Notes: generated by a model from the sequence alone, not told the origin. A stretch of DNA of 64,000 bases from Chryseobacterium oranimense (GCF_900129755.1 NZ_FQWT01000002.1:1-64000), one strand, 5' to 3'. Shown: positions 1-10,152, numbered from the stretch's first letter. Program-made: numbers and translations.

Positions 1-44
1 CAAAAGCTCTTCTGCGCTACCGTCTACTCTCGTTTTCAGTGGGG

Positions 45-78
45 CAAAGATACATCCTTATAACTACACAAAACAAAA
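45..78 (-). promoter_or_regulatory. Bacteroidetes-type promoter firing off the left edge
   Basis: On the minus strand TATCTTTG (45-52) matches the -7 consensus TAnnTTTG exactly, and TTTTG (74-78) lies 21 nt upstream as a -33 element. Transcription would start near 40 and leave the window. Bases 1-40 do not show a convincing coding start, so the product could be a stable RNA leader or a gene whose start lies outside. I cannot tell which. Confidence 0.5.
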
Positions 79-111
79 GTATTTAACATAAAATTCATAT
101 AATAATCACAT

Positions 112-177
112 TGGGGATAAGTTACCCTGTAATAAGCTTATTTAAAGTTCATTACAATTAAAATCGAGTTATCCACA
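112..177. other. Two DnaA-box-like 9-mers in AT-rich DNA
   Basis: TTATCCACA at 169-177 equals the classical DnaA box. TGGGGATAA at 112-120 is an opposite-strand 9-mer one base off. They lie in very AT-rich DNA between the left-edge promoter and the end of the vanZ-like gene. Two boxes are too few to call an origin, and no dnaA gene is visible. Confidence 0.25.
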
Positions 178-209
178 ATAACAGTGAATAAAACCAAAAA
201 GCTTTTTTG

Positions 210-569
210 CTAGAAAAAACGTTTGATGAGTGCTTTATATATGGAGTATCCGATCAGGCAGCCTATAATATCTGCTACGATATCCAAGGTTTCCATTGAT
301 CTGCCTAATCCCATTTCTTCCTGAAGAATTTCGGTAAGGAAGGCATATAGAAGTATGATCTGGAAAAAATACGAAAATTTGATTCTGGGAAAGGTAGCAA
401 TGAAGGAAAACCCCAGCATTGCAAATATGCTCACATGCAAAACTTTGTCGATACCATTGAACATAAACCAATATTCATGGTTTTCTTCACCGGGCTTGAG
501 AAGCATATAAGTAAGAAATGCCCAATAAATGGGCAAAATCTTACTAAATATTTTTGAAATATTATCCAA
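210..569 (-). CDS. VanZ-like family membrane protein
   Basis: A small hydrophobic protein with about four membrane segments. It has the hallmarks of the VanZ-like family: a D-K-x-x-H segment ([15 protein letters not shown]), then a polar turn ending in a [12 protein letters not shown] helix. In flavobacteria such genes commonly sit next to gcvH; their function is unknown and glycopeptide resistance should not be inferred. The frame is open back to an ATG at 626, but that would overlap gcvH by 65 bases. I chose the TTG at 567-569, which overlaps the gcvH stop by only 8 bases; an internal ATG near 506 is also possible. It is co-transcribed with gcvH from the promoter at 958-988. Confidence 0.7.
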   Translation of the reverse strand: MDNISKIFSKILPIYWAFLTYMLLKPGEENHEYWFMFNGIDKVLHVSIFAMLGFSFIATFPRIKFSYFFQIILLYAFLTEILQEEMGLGRSMETLDIVADIIGCLIGYSIYKALIKRFF

Positions 570-939
570 TGATTGCCTGGTATTCTTCTGCAGTAAGTAG
601 TTCTGAGTGATCTGCACCATCAGCAAGCTCTAATTTAATGATCCATCCGTTTCCATAAGGATCTGTATTTAAAAGCTCAGGTTGATCTTCCAGTTCGGAA
701 TTAAACTCAATAACTTTTCCAGCGACAGGTAAGAATAAATCTGAAACAGTTTTCACTGCTTCTACACTTCCGAAAACCGCTCCTCCTTCAAGATCATCAT
801 CTACAGTATCTACATCTACATATACGATATCTCCAAGTTCTCCCTGTGCGAAGTCTGTAATACCGATGGTAGCAACATTACCTTCAACCTTGATCCATTC
901 GTGGTCTTTAGTGTACTTTAATTCTGATGGTGTATTCAT
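562..939 (-). CDS. gcvH: Glycine cleavage system H protein
   Basis: The lipoyl carrier of the glycine cleavage complex, shuttling the aminomethyl group from the P to the T protein in the cytoplasm. The protein is 125 aa, the usual size. It has the N-terminal YTKDHEWI segment, the [16 protein letters not shown] strand region and the lipoylation loop [11 protein letters not shown] with its modified lysine, followed by a family-typical C-terminal ELLTAEEY. The open frame extends seven codons upstream, but the ATG at 939 gives the conserved [15 protein letters not shown] start and leaves room for the promoter. No gcvT or gcvP is nearby, as is usual in Bacteroidetes, where the gcv genes are scattered. 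Confidence 0.97.
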   Translation of the reverse strand: MNTPSELKYTKDHEWIKVEGNVATIGITDFAQGELGDIVYVDVDTVDDDLEGGAVFGSVEAVKTVSDLFLPVAGKVIEFNSELEDQPELLNTDPYGNGWIIKLELADGADHSELLTAEEYQAIIG

Positions 940-957
940 TTTAATTTTTATTTTGTA

Positions 958-988
958 CAAATGTATTCAAAATAATAAAAGGTTCAAA
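958..988 (-). promoter_or_regulatory. Promoter of gcvH-vanZ
   Basis: On the minus strand TTTG (985-988), a 19-nt spacer and TACATTTG (958-965) give a perfect Bacteroidetes -33/-7 promoter. The leader to the gcvH ATG at 939 would be short. Confidence 0.75.
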
Positions 989-1067
989 GAGGTAATGAAT
1001 ATCTTGATCAAATTTTGGATGGAAAATAAAAAAACATTCCTGAATCAGCGATTGGATTACTATCTTA

Positions 1068-2270
1068 TTACTTTGTTATAGCTTTTAATTCTTTAATTTC
1101 TTGTGCTAACTTGTTATTATTTTCCTGAAGTTTTTTAAGCTGCTTATTTTGCTCGATGGTATATAATGTAAGTTCCTCAATTTTCTGCAGAAGTTTAATC
1201 TGAAATTCTCCGATATTAACTCCCTCTTTCTCCATTTGTGCTGCCGATGCAATTTCAGGAAGATGCTTTTTTTCTTTAATATGTTTTTCTACCTCATCTA
1301 ATTTTGGCAGCTTATAATTTTCATCAAAAACAAAATCAGCTGTTGGAGTCAGTGTTACCTTTACTTCCTTTGCTTCGAATTTTCCATATAAAGCCATATT
1401 ACCATCGTCAGAAAGTTTTAATCTTGAACCATACATTGTTCCATCATTTGAATAATTCCAGAATTGTAAAGAATTACCATAGCCTCCTGTCATATTGTAT
1501 ATAGCCCACTTTCTGGCAATATTTGAGGATGTTTTTGTAGAGTTTTCTAAAATAAGCACGCCTCCTTCATTTGAATTTGCCAGAGAAGAGAGCTGGCCGC
1601 TAACTTCAAATTTGTCTCTAGTTAAAGTAGCTATGATTTTCCTCTCGTCCGTATTAGATACTAAATTAAAATTAATCTGATTCTCCAATAATCGCATATA
1701 AGAACCTCCTGTATTTGTATTAATACGAGGAAATTTTTGACCATTAAAATAGTTTCTTACATTATTCCCAATTCCTACACCTGTATATGTTTCTTGCGGC
1801 TCTGAAGCCCAAAACGACAAATTAGCAGAACTGTTTCCTCCATCACCTGATGAATGTAGTAGAATTGTAGAATTTTCATGATTTCCAAAAACGGTTAGCT
1901 TTTCAGATGGGGTTAGTGTTCCTATACCCACATTGCCCATTATTGTTTGTTTACCTGTAAAATCATTTGCACCTTTGGTTGCTAGCTCATTCCAAGAATT
2001 CCAAACACTAAAATCCCCATTTCTAGTTCTAAAGGATATATTACTTCCATTATAAGCGGCACTTATTTGTGTATCATATTGATTTGCAAAGCCTCCAAAA
2101 CTTATTAGTGAGCCATTCCAAGGTGTTCCGGAAGTAGCATAAGCAAAAGTATAACCTCCTGTAAAATTATCAGCTGAACCGGGAGCTGAAATTGACACTG
2201 TAGGGGACAGATTTTGTGCCGTGGACATTATAGACATTAGGGTGAAAAAAGGTAAAATAAATCTCTTCAT
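1068..2270 (-). CDS. Secreted tail-fibre-like protein with C-terminal coiled coil
   Basis: A 400-aa protein of unknown function. A signal peptide (MKRFILPFFTLMSIMSTAQ) is followed by a pyocin-knob-like segment (WNSWNELATKGANDFTG), then a NVGIGTLTPSEKLTV unit, a motif repeated in many Bacteroidetes tail-fibre-like secreted proteins. The C-terminus has the recurring block KLDEVEKHIKEKKHLPEI...EGVNIGEFQIKLLQKIEEL and ends in a leucine- and lysine-rich coiled coil, suggesting trimerisation. The ATG at 2270 was preferred to one 17 codons upstream because it starts the signal peptide. No T9SS sorting domain is evident. Such proteins are widespread in Chryseobacterium outside prophages; a surface fibre or adhesin role is conceivable but inferred only. 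Confidence 0.75.
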   Translation of the reverse strand: MKRFILPFFTLMSIMSTAQNLSPTVSISAPGSADNFTGGYTFAYATSGTPWNGSLISFGGFANQYDTQISAAYNGSNISFRTRNGDFSVWNSWNELATKGANDFTGKQTIMGNVGIGTLTPSEKLTVFGNHENSTILLHSSGDGGNSSANLSFWASEPQETYTGVGIGNNVRNYFNGQKFPRINTNTGGSYMRLLENQINFNLVSNTDERKIIATLTRDKFEVSGQLSSLANSNEGGVLILENSTKTSSNIARKWAIYNMTGGYGNSLQFWNYSNDGTMYGSRLKLSDDGNMALYGKFEAKEVKVTLTPTADFVFDENYKLPKLDEVEKHIKEKKHLPEIASAAQMEKEGVNIGEFQIKLLQKIEELTLYTIEQNKQLKKLQENNNKLAQEIKELKAITK

Positions 2271-2341
2271 AGTTTTATGTAAATTTTGAGCAAAGATATC
2301 ATATAAACCAAGGCATTCCAAAAAACGTGAATTAAAACTAT

Positions 2342-2368
2342 AAACCCTTTCTTTTACAGAAAGGGTTT
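2342..2368 (-). terminator. Hairpin between sprA and the tail-fibre-like gene
   Basis: An 11-bp perfect stem (AAACCCTTTCT with AGAAAGGGTTT) around a 5-nt loop lies 33 bases after the sprA stop on the minus strand. The following U tract is weak. It probably ends the ruvA-sprA transcript. Confidence 0.6.
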
Positions 2369-2400
2369 ATTATTTTAACAATTATATATTAATTTTTTTC

Positions 2401-5400
2401 TTAGAAACCACCGCCTGAATCTCCAAATGTAAATGTTGCAGACAGACCTGCTCTAATAGTAGACAGCGGGAATGCCGTTGATATTTTGTACTTGGAAGTC
2501 ATCTGCTCGTAGAATACTCTCAGGTTCAGGTTTTCTGATACATTGTAATCTGCGGAAAGCTTTATATTCATCAATTTCTGACCTCCTGTAATCTGTGAAT
2601 CATTCAACAGGATGTTCATGATCGAAGTTTTACTGTCTCTTAACGAGATATCCCCTCTAATGTTAAGGTCACTTCCTTTTCCTCTTGAACCTCTTGTATT
2701 GGCCATTCCTAATCTGAAATTCTTAACGATATATCCAAGTCTCACTACATATTCGGTATTGGCATCTTCAGTAAGGGTATGGTTTACCAATCCTAACATC
2801 AGCATTCTGTTTCTGTTATACTGAAGCCCAAACTGCATGTTGTTTCTCATCGTAACATCTATACCGATAAGCGGTGAGAATGATTCTACGTAACCAACCT
2901 GCGAGAAAGTAAACGGATTAATATAATCATTATTAACATCGAAGGCATTTCCACCTGAAATCCTGTTAAAGTAGTCAATACTTGACTGGATACCGGTTGC
3001 TGTATAGGTCGCCGTATATCCGTGCTGTATATCAAACTTCGTAAACTGACCGTTAATGATAGGAATATTCCTTAAGCCTGAATAGATGACCTTCCAGTTT
3101 GGAATAGGAAGTCCCGCTTTTTTAGCATTGCCGATCTGTTTAACGGATTTCCCTTCAACTGCCGCCCTGAATGCAGGAATCAATACATAGGCATTGGCAA
3201 TACTGTAGTGATCCGCAAAGCCGTCACTGTTCAGTATTTCTCCTATTCCCATCTGCTGGGAAAGTATCATTGCATTTTCTCTTATCGCCTGGTAAACAGC
3301 CTGGGTTTCTTTAAATGAGGTTTTAAGAAGCACCACAGAGTTGGAGTACGTTACCAGATCGTTAGCAAAGGTATAATCGTGATTGGCTGTTCCAAGGTTG
3401 TTCCTGTTATTAAATCCTGATTGTGAGAAGTTTCTGTTATAATTATGCAATGCACTAAGGTCAATCCTGAAATCATTAATCGGAACGATCTGTAAATTGG
3501 CTCTTAATTCTCTGGTGGACATCCTCACATATGGATCCGTCATATAAGGGGAATCACTTACCCAGCCATTTTCAAGCACTGTTCTTCTGATATCGGCCTG
3601 CGATCCTAAAAGGAATCCAATGGTTGGTCCTCCCAATGTCTGACCGTATCCATACATATTAGGTGCTGAAAGTAAACCTGGAAGCACCGTTCCGTTATTT
3701 TCGGAATAATTAATATCCAATTGTTTGAATGAAGTCAAAGCGAAAGCTGCACTCTGCAATAATGTCAGTTTATTTTTGAACTTATAGCCCTTATATCTGT
3801 ATCTTTTCTTTTCCCATTGCTGTGTATAGACGTTGTTCAAGGAATCTATCTCCTGTTTACGCTTCTGCAGTTTTGCAGAGATGTTCTTGAAATATTTAAA
3901 CTGGCCAAAGAACTTAGGAATATCTGCAGTAGCCGTAGCCTGAATCACATTGGTATTCTGACCTACAGAACCTAGGCTTCCCTCAGGACTTGAAAGAAGT
4001 GCCGTAGATCTTGCATTCCAGTTATAAGTAAGCCCATACCCTATTTCTGCGTCAATAAAATCCAAATATGGAAGATACTGGAACGGCAGTTTGTAATTAA
4101 GCTGAACTCTGTGATTATACAATACCGGTCTACCGGCTCTGAACACATTTCCAAAGATGGATTTGTCATTCATCCCGTTCACATCCACATTATCATTAAG
4201 GGTTCTTGTCGCAGAATTAATTTCCAGATTCAATGATTTGGTAAATTTAAATCCTAAGCCATACTGCCACCCGAAATAGAAGTTTCTGTTTCTGATCGGA
4301 GCAAAACTTTCACCGGTATTTCCGTTCAGGATTGCTTCCACGTTTCGGAACTCAAGCTCATTGTAATTTCTGTCTATTTCCGTTCTGAAAGATAATCTTG
4401 TAGGAACCGGATTGAAATTGAATTCTTTAATCCATTTCAGGTATTTCGTGGATTTTGCCGTATCACTGATCATTTTGTTGAATGGCTTAATTACCCATGG
4501 CTTGAAGGTGTAATTATAATCAACATATCCTCTCAGATACTGTCTGTAGTTTTTAGAAGTATAAATATCTCTGTAATAATCATCATTATAGACTGCAGTT
4601 ACAGAAACGTTTTCAATATCATAGAACTTAGGCTTTTTATTTGGATTTACCCTTTCTTTATGCATATTGACAACTCCAATACTTCTTTGTTGTGTATATG
4701 TTCTTGCTACCTTCTTAAGCTGTTCTTTGTTCGCTGCCTTGCTGAATTGTACATCGGTATCAAGAGGATTATATTTTGGATCCTCAATGGTTTGCGAATA
4801 GGAATAGTTTAAAGGAATCTTCATTCCGCTTTTTTCAGGAAGGAACTTATCTACATTGACAGCGGTATTGATACTGAATGCAGATTGGGTAGACTGATTT
4901 CTTTCCGCCGGTTTTGAATCTATATTCCCGAAACCTACGGAAGTATAAGATGCATTGGTATTGACGGTGGCAAAATCTCCAAGGTTGAAGTTTAAGCTTG
5001 CATTACCTGCATATCCTCCGTCATTTTCAATTTCGGAAAGGCGGATTTCGTTTACCCATAGAATTCTGGTGATGGAGTTTGAACGGCTTGTATTTCTTAC
5101 CCCGATCATAATAGTCGTAATATTTCCTAAACTTGGACGTCCTTTGATATAAATCCTTTTTGACTCATCTCCAAAGTTAGGATCCATAATTCTGTCTACA
5201 ATATTGGTTGAGTTTTTATCTCTTCTGATTTTGGCGTCTACAAAATTCTGAATTTCAAAATCGACATTATTTTCAATCGGCCATATTTCCAAAGGAGTGG
5301 TTGCAGTTCTAGGAGTAAGCATCATTTGAGATTCATACTCATAATAGTTGTCTGTAGCATCACTTCCGAAACGGATAAAGAATTTAGATTCGGAATCAAT

Positions 5401-8400
5401 ACCCTGGTATCTGTCAGTAGGATCCTGAGCATGTACAAAAAATTTAAGCTTTTTATATCTTCTCATATCCAGGGTAGTATTTTTGAAAACTCCTCTTGCT
5501 TCTCCGGCAAGATTATCTACCTTCATGTAAAGGGAAGCTTCATTCTGTCTCTGTGCTCCCGCATTTCCACTTAACACCTGTCTGTCGATTCCCGGAGGCA
5601 ATACATACGGAGGCTGGTTTAATGCATTTTCCTCAATATTTACGCTTCCTACTTCGAAGTTGTTATTTTGCGCTATACCTACCCCTTCCTGCTGAGAAGT
5701 TACTGTTGGGCTGGCAATTTGATTAGGATATCTTCTCCAGTCTGATCTTACAAGATCCATGGTCCCAAATCTTAAAGTAGAAGTGTTCTCAAAACCTGTA
5801 AGCATTAATCTCGCAAATCGTACGTTGTTAAGTACTGATGCACTTCTTTCTCCTTCCGCATCATTCTCAGCATATTTAGAAACAGGAATTCTGAACAGGT
5901 ACCATTTCACATCGGAAGACTGCCCGTTCTGGAAGGTAGCTTTTACTGTTTTTACATCTACGATATTGTTCTGTCCTAATGCAAGACTTGGTTTATCTAA
6001 TTTTACAACGTATTCATTATAGCTTTCTGTCTGGTCAAGGTTATAATCCTTGTTGATATCTTCCGCATCCGGAGTCTGGGAAGCTACTTCCAATGAATTG
6101 GCCTGAGAGTTTCCTTCCGGGTTTCTGAAATATTTGTATCTCTGAACAAGAGATGCAGCCTGATTTCCTGTAAATTTATCTGACATGAAAAACACAAAGT
6201 CATCCACTGCAGGGTCTACCAGGTTGGTAACCGGGTTTACAAATGTATTCCCGAATCTCATGGATTCCTGATCAGAACTTAGACCATCGTAACCCAAATC
6301 CTGGGATCTTCTGTCGTCCCCTTCACTTGAAAATGCATAAAGAATCGGTGGCTGTTTCGGCTGTACTCCCCAATTGGAAGTGGTGGTAGTAGATGGTGCT
6401 CCTGGCGTTGGAAGACCATTTTCATACTGCATTTTGCCATCTTTCAGGATATCTTCGGAAACGTTTCCTAATTGAAGTAAAAGCCTGGCATTGTTTCCTA
6501 AAACGGTTCCGTCCGCATAAGGATCCATCATCCAGAATTCTACATATTCTATATTCGAGTTAACGAAATTGGAAACACTGATCGGTCTCATGATCCCCGC
6601 CCATCTGGAAGCTGCTGTTTCAGAACCAGGATTAACGTTATAAGGACCTTTTTCCTGAGGATAATAGGAAATATCTAAAGTATTGGTGAAGGTTTGCTCA
6701 CCTGCAACAAAATCTCTGTTGTTATAAATTTCGGAGTACTGAACTCTTCTGGATGCGTGATTGGAAACAGATTGTGCTGTAATTCCCGCAGGTGCTCTTC
6801 CTCCTACTCCCCAGAATCTCGGGTCAATGTTGTACCATGATAAAAGTCCTCTTCCGTAGCCGCTTGTCAGGGCATCATCACTTGGTGCGCCGTTAAACGG
6901 AGGTGCCAGGTTTTTCTCAGGTCTTGAAGCTAAGCTCCATGCTGCCGGCTCTTTTAAAGATATTTTAGAGGTTGTCTGTTCGAAATCATCCACATAAGAT
7001 TGGTCATTCGTCCCTTTATTCAGTCCCGGAAGAAGGTATGCAGCTTCCATTTTGAAGTTCAGGTTGGATGGGGCTTCAGTGTTTACCAATGGAATTTTAT
7101 CCGTCAGCCTGGTAAGGAAAGGAACCTGATTGTTATACATCATATTGATCCCTGCCATTGTATTGTTGACCGCTTCCTGTCCGTAGTTTACCTTCTGGGT
7201 AAGCGGAGATTCGGAATAATTGACAATGGTTCCTCCTAATATGAAGTTTTCACTGAATCTTCTTTCGAGGTTTAATCCTAAGAATCTTTTTCTCTGGGTA
7301 TTAAATGTAAGCTGGTTTTCCAGTGAAATATTAATGGCCTGTCCGGACTGTTTAACATTTTCGTTGATAATGGTTACCGTTCCCAGCATATAATCTACGG
7401 TATAGTCTACCCCTTCTGTCAGCTGAACACCGTTTGCAGAAACTTTTACAGATCCCTGCGGAACGTTTACAGCACCAAGGGAAATTCCCTGCCCTTGTGT
7501 TCCTTTATAACGCCCTTCTATGGTATATCGCTGTGCAAGGTTGCTGGAAGATGCCACCTGCTTCTGCTGCCTGTAGAGATCAGTAAAAACAAACTGCGGA
7601 TCATTCCCGACCTGTCCCTGCATAAAGCTTCCGAAAGGCTGTACTTTGGTAAAGATAATTTTTCCTGTTTCCGGCCTGATGGTAATTCCGTTGACAAAGT
7701 CAAAAATACCGTCTCCCAGTACTCCGCTGCTGGCCTGGATATCGCCGTTCATATTAAGACGGTCCCAGTTAAGTAATTTAAGTAAGTTTTTGTCCTGAAC
7801 ACTGGTTCCCGGAAGGTAGTTGACTTTACCTCCGGTTTTCGGATCACGATAAAAAACATTCAGGATGAATCCGTCCTGTGCTACCTGTCCGGCATCCAGC
7901 GAATAGATGTTTTTCATCATCAGGTCCCACATAGGGGATTCTGTATTCACTTTATTGTTTACCCTAAGAACTTTGGTTACCAATACCGGGCTTTCTTCGG
8001 AGAATTCCCCTACTTTATAGACTTTATTGGTTCCATCCGTGAAGGAATATGAAACCGCTAAAAGCTGATTCTCGTTTAGTTTCTGGTTTAATGAGATATA
8101 TCCTAACTGAGGCTGCAATGTATATTCATTGGCATTCAGCCTTCTTGCTTTTGTATTGAAAATAAATTGTTCTCCGTTGTCATATGGCTGCGTACTTCCC
8201 GGAAACATCTGCCCCTGAAAAGTAGTTGCATAGTTTTTCCCGGCTTCCCTTGTTCCTACCACAGCATTAATTGACTGATACAATCCGTTCTGTGAGTTGT
8301 CCGGCAGACCGGCTGCTCCTTCTCCCAAATCCCTGATACCAATAATACTTTTCTGATAAGCCAGGTTACTGTTTCCCTGGTCAAGTACCCATACTTCCAA

Positions 8401-9420
8401 TCTGGTAATATTAACCGTGGAATTGATCTGTGGATAATTGGCCAAAGCATTGTCGTAACGATCCAGGAAGTAATGTCCCAGGAAGAAGTGCTGATTATCT
8501 TCGTAGTCAATAGCATTAACCTTGAAGTTATTCATCACACCACCACCCTGTACTACAATATTTCTGGCTTCTCCCTGTTGTTGGGAAAGAACTACCGTTC
8601 CATAAGTTTTTCCAAGCTGGAATTCTGATTTTACCCCGAATAATGACTGTGAACCACGGATAAGACTTGTAGAAAGCGGCATATTAACGTTACCGAATTC
8701 TACTCTTTTAATGATCTTATCTTCTCCTCCGGCACTAGGCTTGTCTACATCCCCAAGACCTTTGGTCTGAAGATCTTTCCAGCTGCCTTTTGCCTGCCAT
8801 ACGAGGTTCATCCTGTTTTCGAATGCAAAACCACTCTGGGTATCGTAATTGGCTTTCAGCTGGAGATTTTCTCCTACTTTACCTAACAGTCCCAACTGTA
8901 TCCTTTGGTCGATATCAAAAGTAAAGCTAGTTCTGTTTTGAGGCAGAATCAGTGGGTTATCTATTTTCTGGTATAACCCGGCAAAGTCTAAAGAGGCATA
9001 TCCGGATGGGATAATCTCTATTTTATTACTTCCGAAAATAGTTTCAAACAGCCTGTTGTTGATCGTTAAAGACGGAATGAGCCCTTTCTTGCGGGCATCA
9101 GTTCTGTCTCTTCTGTAAAGGAGACTGTATTTATCGGATTTTTCTTTGTAGTAAGCTTTTGACTGCGTTGCGAGCATAAATTCCTTATACTCTTCGGGAG
9201 ACATCGCTGTAGGAGGTCCTGTGAATGTATTTCCTATTTTAGGATACACATAATACATTCCTGTTTTTATATCGTAATAGGCTTCGTACCTCGTGGGATC
9301 GGCCAGTTGATAATCTTTCTTTATGATCGCAGTATCACGCACCTGTGCAAAGGCACTTACTGACATGCACAGGAACGACAGGAACAAAAATATTTTCAGA
9401 TGCTTATTATTCGCCACCAA
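2401..9420 (-). CDS. sprA: T9SS outer-membrane translocon / gliding motility protein SprA
   Basis: SprA (Sov in Porphyromonas) is the giant outer-membrane barrel that forms the type IX secretion channel and is needed for export of adhesins and enzymes and for gliding in motile flavobacteria. The 2339-aa length is typical. A signal peptide ends around SAFAQ (residue 25), followed by the conserved PTRYEAYYDIKTGMYYVYPKIG start region and many amphipathic strands; the sequence ends in a membrane-strand-like FTFGDSGGGF. Bulky tyrosine- and asparagine-rich repeats fill the middle, as in known SprA. It starts 3 bases after the ruvA stop, so the two are one transcript; this ruvA-sprA order is recurrent in flavobacteria. 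The window also encodes likely clients (genes at 25736, 31029 and 40529). Confidence 0.97.
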   Translation of the reverse strand: MVANNKHLKIFLFLSFLCMSVSAFAQVRDTAIIKKDYQLADPTRYEAYYDIKTGMYYVYPKIGNTFTGPPTAMSPEEYKEFMLATQSKAYYKEKSDKYSLLYRRDRTDARKKGLIPSLTINNRLFETIFGSNKIEIIPSGYASLDFAGLYQKIDNPLILPQNRTSFTFDIDQRIQLGLLGKVGENLQLKANYDTQSGFAFENRMNLVWQAKGSWKDLQTKGLGDVDKPSAGGEDKIIKRVEFGNVNMPLSTSLIRGSQSLFGVKSEFQLGKTYGTVVLSQQQGEARNIVVQGGGVMNNFKVNAIDYEDNQHFFLGHYFLDRYDNALANYPQINSTVNITRLEVWVLDQGNSNLAYQKSIIGIRDLGEGAAGLPDNSQNGLYQSINAVVGTREAGKNYATTFQGQMFPGSTQPYDNGEQFIFNTKARRLNANEYTLQPQLGYISLNQKLNENQLLAVSYSFTDGTNKVYKVGEFSEESPVLVTKVLRVNNKVNTESPMWDLMMKNIYSLDAGQVAQDGFILNVFYRDPKTGGKVNYLPGTSVQDKNLLKLLNWDRLNMNGDIQASSGVLGDGIFDFVNGITIRPETGKIIFTKVQPFGSFMQGQVGNDPQFVFTDLYRQQKQVASSSNLAQRYTIEGRYKGTQGQGISLGAVNVPQGSVKVSANGVQLTEGVDYTVDYMLGTVTIINENVKQSGQAINISLENQLTFNTQRKRFLGLNLERRFSENFILGGTIVNYSESPLTQKVNYGQEAVNNTMAGINMMYNNQVPFLTRLTDKIPLVNTEAPSNLNFKMEAAYLLPGLNKGTNDQSYVDDFEQTTSKISLKEPAAWSLASRPEKNLAPPFNGAPSDDALTSGYGRGLLSWYNIDPRFWGVGGRAPAGITAQSVSNHASRRVQYSEIYNNRDFVAGEQTFTNTLDISYYPQEKGPYNVNPGSETAASRWAGIMRPISVSNFVNSNIEYVEFWMMDPYADGTVLGNNARLLLQLGNVSEDILKDGKMQYENGLPTPGAPSTTTTSNWGVQPKQPPILYAFSSEGDDRRSQDLGYDGLSSDQESMRFGNTFVNPVTNLVDPAVDDFVFFMSDKFTGNQAASLVQRYKYFRNPEGNSQANSLEVASQTPDAEDINKDYNLDQTESYNEYVVKLDKPSLALGQNNIVDVKTVKATFQNGQSSDVKWYLFRIPVSKYAENDAEGERSASVLNNVRFARLMLTGFENTSTLRFGTMDLVRSDWRRYPNQIASPTVTSQQEGVGIAQNNNFEVGSVNIEENALNQPPYVLPPGIDRQVLSGNAGAQRQNEASLYMKVDNLAGEARGVFKNTTLDMRRYKKLKFFVHAQDPTDRYQGIDSESKFFIRFGSDATDNYYEYESQMMLTPRTATTPLEIWPIENNVDFEIQNFVDAKIRRDKNSTNIVDRIMDPNFGDESKRIYIKGRPSLGNITTIMIGVRNTSRSNSITRILWVNEIRLSEIENDGGYAGNASLNFNLGDFATVNTNASYTSVGFGNIDSKPAERNQSTQSAFSINTAVNVDKFLPEKSGMKIPLNYSYSQTIEDPKYNPLDTDVQFSKAANKEQLKKVARTYTQQRSIGVVNMHKERVNPNKKPKFYDIENVSVTAVYNDDYYRDIYTSKNYRQYLRGYVDYNYTFKPWVIKPFNKMISDTAKSTKYLKWIKEFNFNPVPTRLSFRTEIDRNYNELEFRNVEAILNGNTGESFAPIRNRNFYFGWQYGLGFKFTKSLNLEINSATRTLNDNVDVNGMNDKSIFGNVFRAGRPVLYNHRVQLNYKLPFQYLPYLDFIDAEIGYGLTYNWNARSTALLSSPEGSLGSVGQNTNVIQATATADIPKFFGQFKYFKNISAKLQKRKQEIDSLNNVYTQQWEKKRYRYKGYKFKNKLTLLQSAAFALTSFKQLDINYSENNGTVLPGLLSAPNMYGYGQTLGGPTIGFLLGSQADIRRTVLENGWVSDSPYMTDPYVRMSTRELRANLQIVPINDFRIDLSALHNYNRNFSQSGFNNRNNLGTANHDYTFANDLVTYSNSVVLLKTSFKETQAVYQAIRENAMILSQQMGIGEILNSDGFADHYSIANAYVLIPAFRAAVEGKSVKQIGNAKKAGLPIPNWKVIYSGLRNIPIINGQFTKFDIQHGYTATYTATGIQSSIDYFNRISGGNAFDVNNDYINPFTFSQVGYVESFSPLIGIDVTMRNNMQFGLQYNRNRMLMLGLVNHTLTEDANTEYVVRLGYIVKNFRLGMANTRGSRGKGSDLNIRGDISLRDSKTSIMNILLNDSQITGGQKLMNIKLSADYNVSENLNLRVFYEQMTSKYKISTAFPLSTIRAGLSATFTFGDSGGGF

Positions 9421-9423
9421 ATG

Positions 9424-10008
9424 TTAAATGTTTTTTAAAATTTGTTTTACCAATTCTTCTACGGAGATCTCCGGATTCTGTTTCATCATTCTGTCCGCGA
9501 TCTTCTCACTCATACGTTTCGGAATCCCTAAAACTTCTAATGCAGATAACGATTCTTCCTTCACTTTATTATCCACAAAAGAAGAAATATTTTCTTCTGC
9601 AATGCTGAATTTTTGGACTTTATCCTTCAAATCCACGATGATTCTTTCTGCAGTTTTAGCACCAATTCCTTTGGCTTTCTGAATGAGTGCGCTGTTTCTC
9701 GAGAGGATGGCCGAAGCAATCTCTTCAAGGCTTAAAGTGGAAAGAAGTATAAGGGCAGAAACAGCTCCTACTCCGTTAACGCTTATTAACAGATTGAACA
9801 TTTCTTTTTCTGAACGAGTGTTAAATCCAAAGAGAAGATGAGCATCTTCCCGTATGATCTGCTGAGTAAATAAGAATGCCGGCTTATTCAGGGCCAGTGC
9901 CTGGGAGGTCATCAAACTGATACCTACATAGTAACCAACTCCTTGTACGTCGATTACTGCGTAAGTGGGTGTAAGTTCTTGAACGCTGCCTTTTAAGGAA
10001 AATATCAT
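9424..10008 (-). CDS. ruvA: Holliday junction DNA helicase subunit RuvA
   Basis: RuvA binds four-way junctions and loads the RuvB motor for branch migration. The 194-aa protein has the N-terminal OB fold (MIFSLKGSVQELTPTYAVIDVQGVGY), two helix-hairpin-helix motifs (LLISVNGVGAVSALILLS and IQKAKGIGAKTAERIIVDLK) and a C-terminal RuvB-contacting three-helix domain (LSALEVLGIPKRMSEKI). Length and order match the family. It is the first gene of the ruvA-sprA unit, driven by a -7 element just upstream. Confidence 0.97.
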   Translation of the reverse strand: MIFSLKGSVQELTPTYAVIDVQGVGYYVGISLMTSQALALNKPAFLFTQQIIREDAHLLFGFNTRSEKEMFNLLISVNGVGAVSALILLSTLSLEEIASAILSRNSALIQKAKGIGAKTAERIIVDLKDKVQKFSIAEENISSFVDNKVKEESLSALEVLGIPKRMSEKIADRMMKQNPEISVEELVKQILKNI

Positions 10009-10027
10009 TATTAATTTTTAAAACTCC

Positions 10028-10035
10028 CAAATATA
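10028..10035 (-). promoter_or_regulatory. -7 promoter element of ruvA-sprA
   Basis: TATATTTG on the minus strand matches TAnnTTTG 20 bases upstream of the ruvA ATG. No clear TTG lies at the expected -33 distance. Confidence 0.45.
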
Positions 10036-10125
10036 GCAATTTAAACTAATTAATATTTTCATTTCATGAGCGAATGAGTTTTAACTTAAATTTTGAGTGT
10101 ACATTCAATGATTTAATACAAAAAC

Positions 10126-10152
10126 AAAAGACTCCAAAATATGGAGTCTTTT
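10126..10152 (-). terminator. Intrinsic terminator after maeB
   Basis: An 11-bp perfect stem (AAAAGACTCCA with TGGAGTCTTTT) with loop AAATA lies 42 bases past the maeB stop. Its arms end in A/T runs, so it could work in both directions. Confidence 0.75.

Noticed and set aside
112-177. Replication origin
   Set aside because: Only one exact and one near DnaA box, no dnaA, no clear iteron cluster or skew information. Kept only as a low-confidence site.
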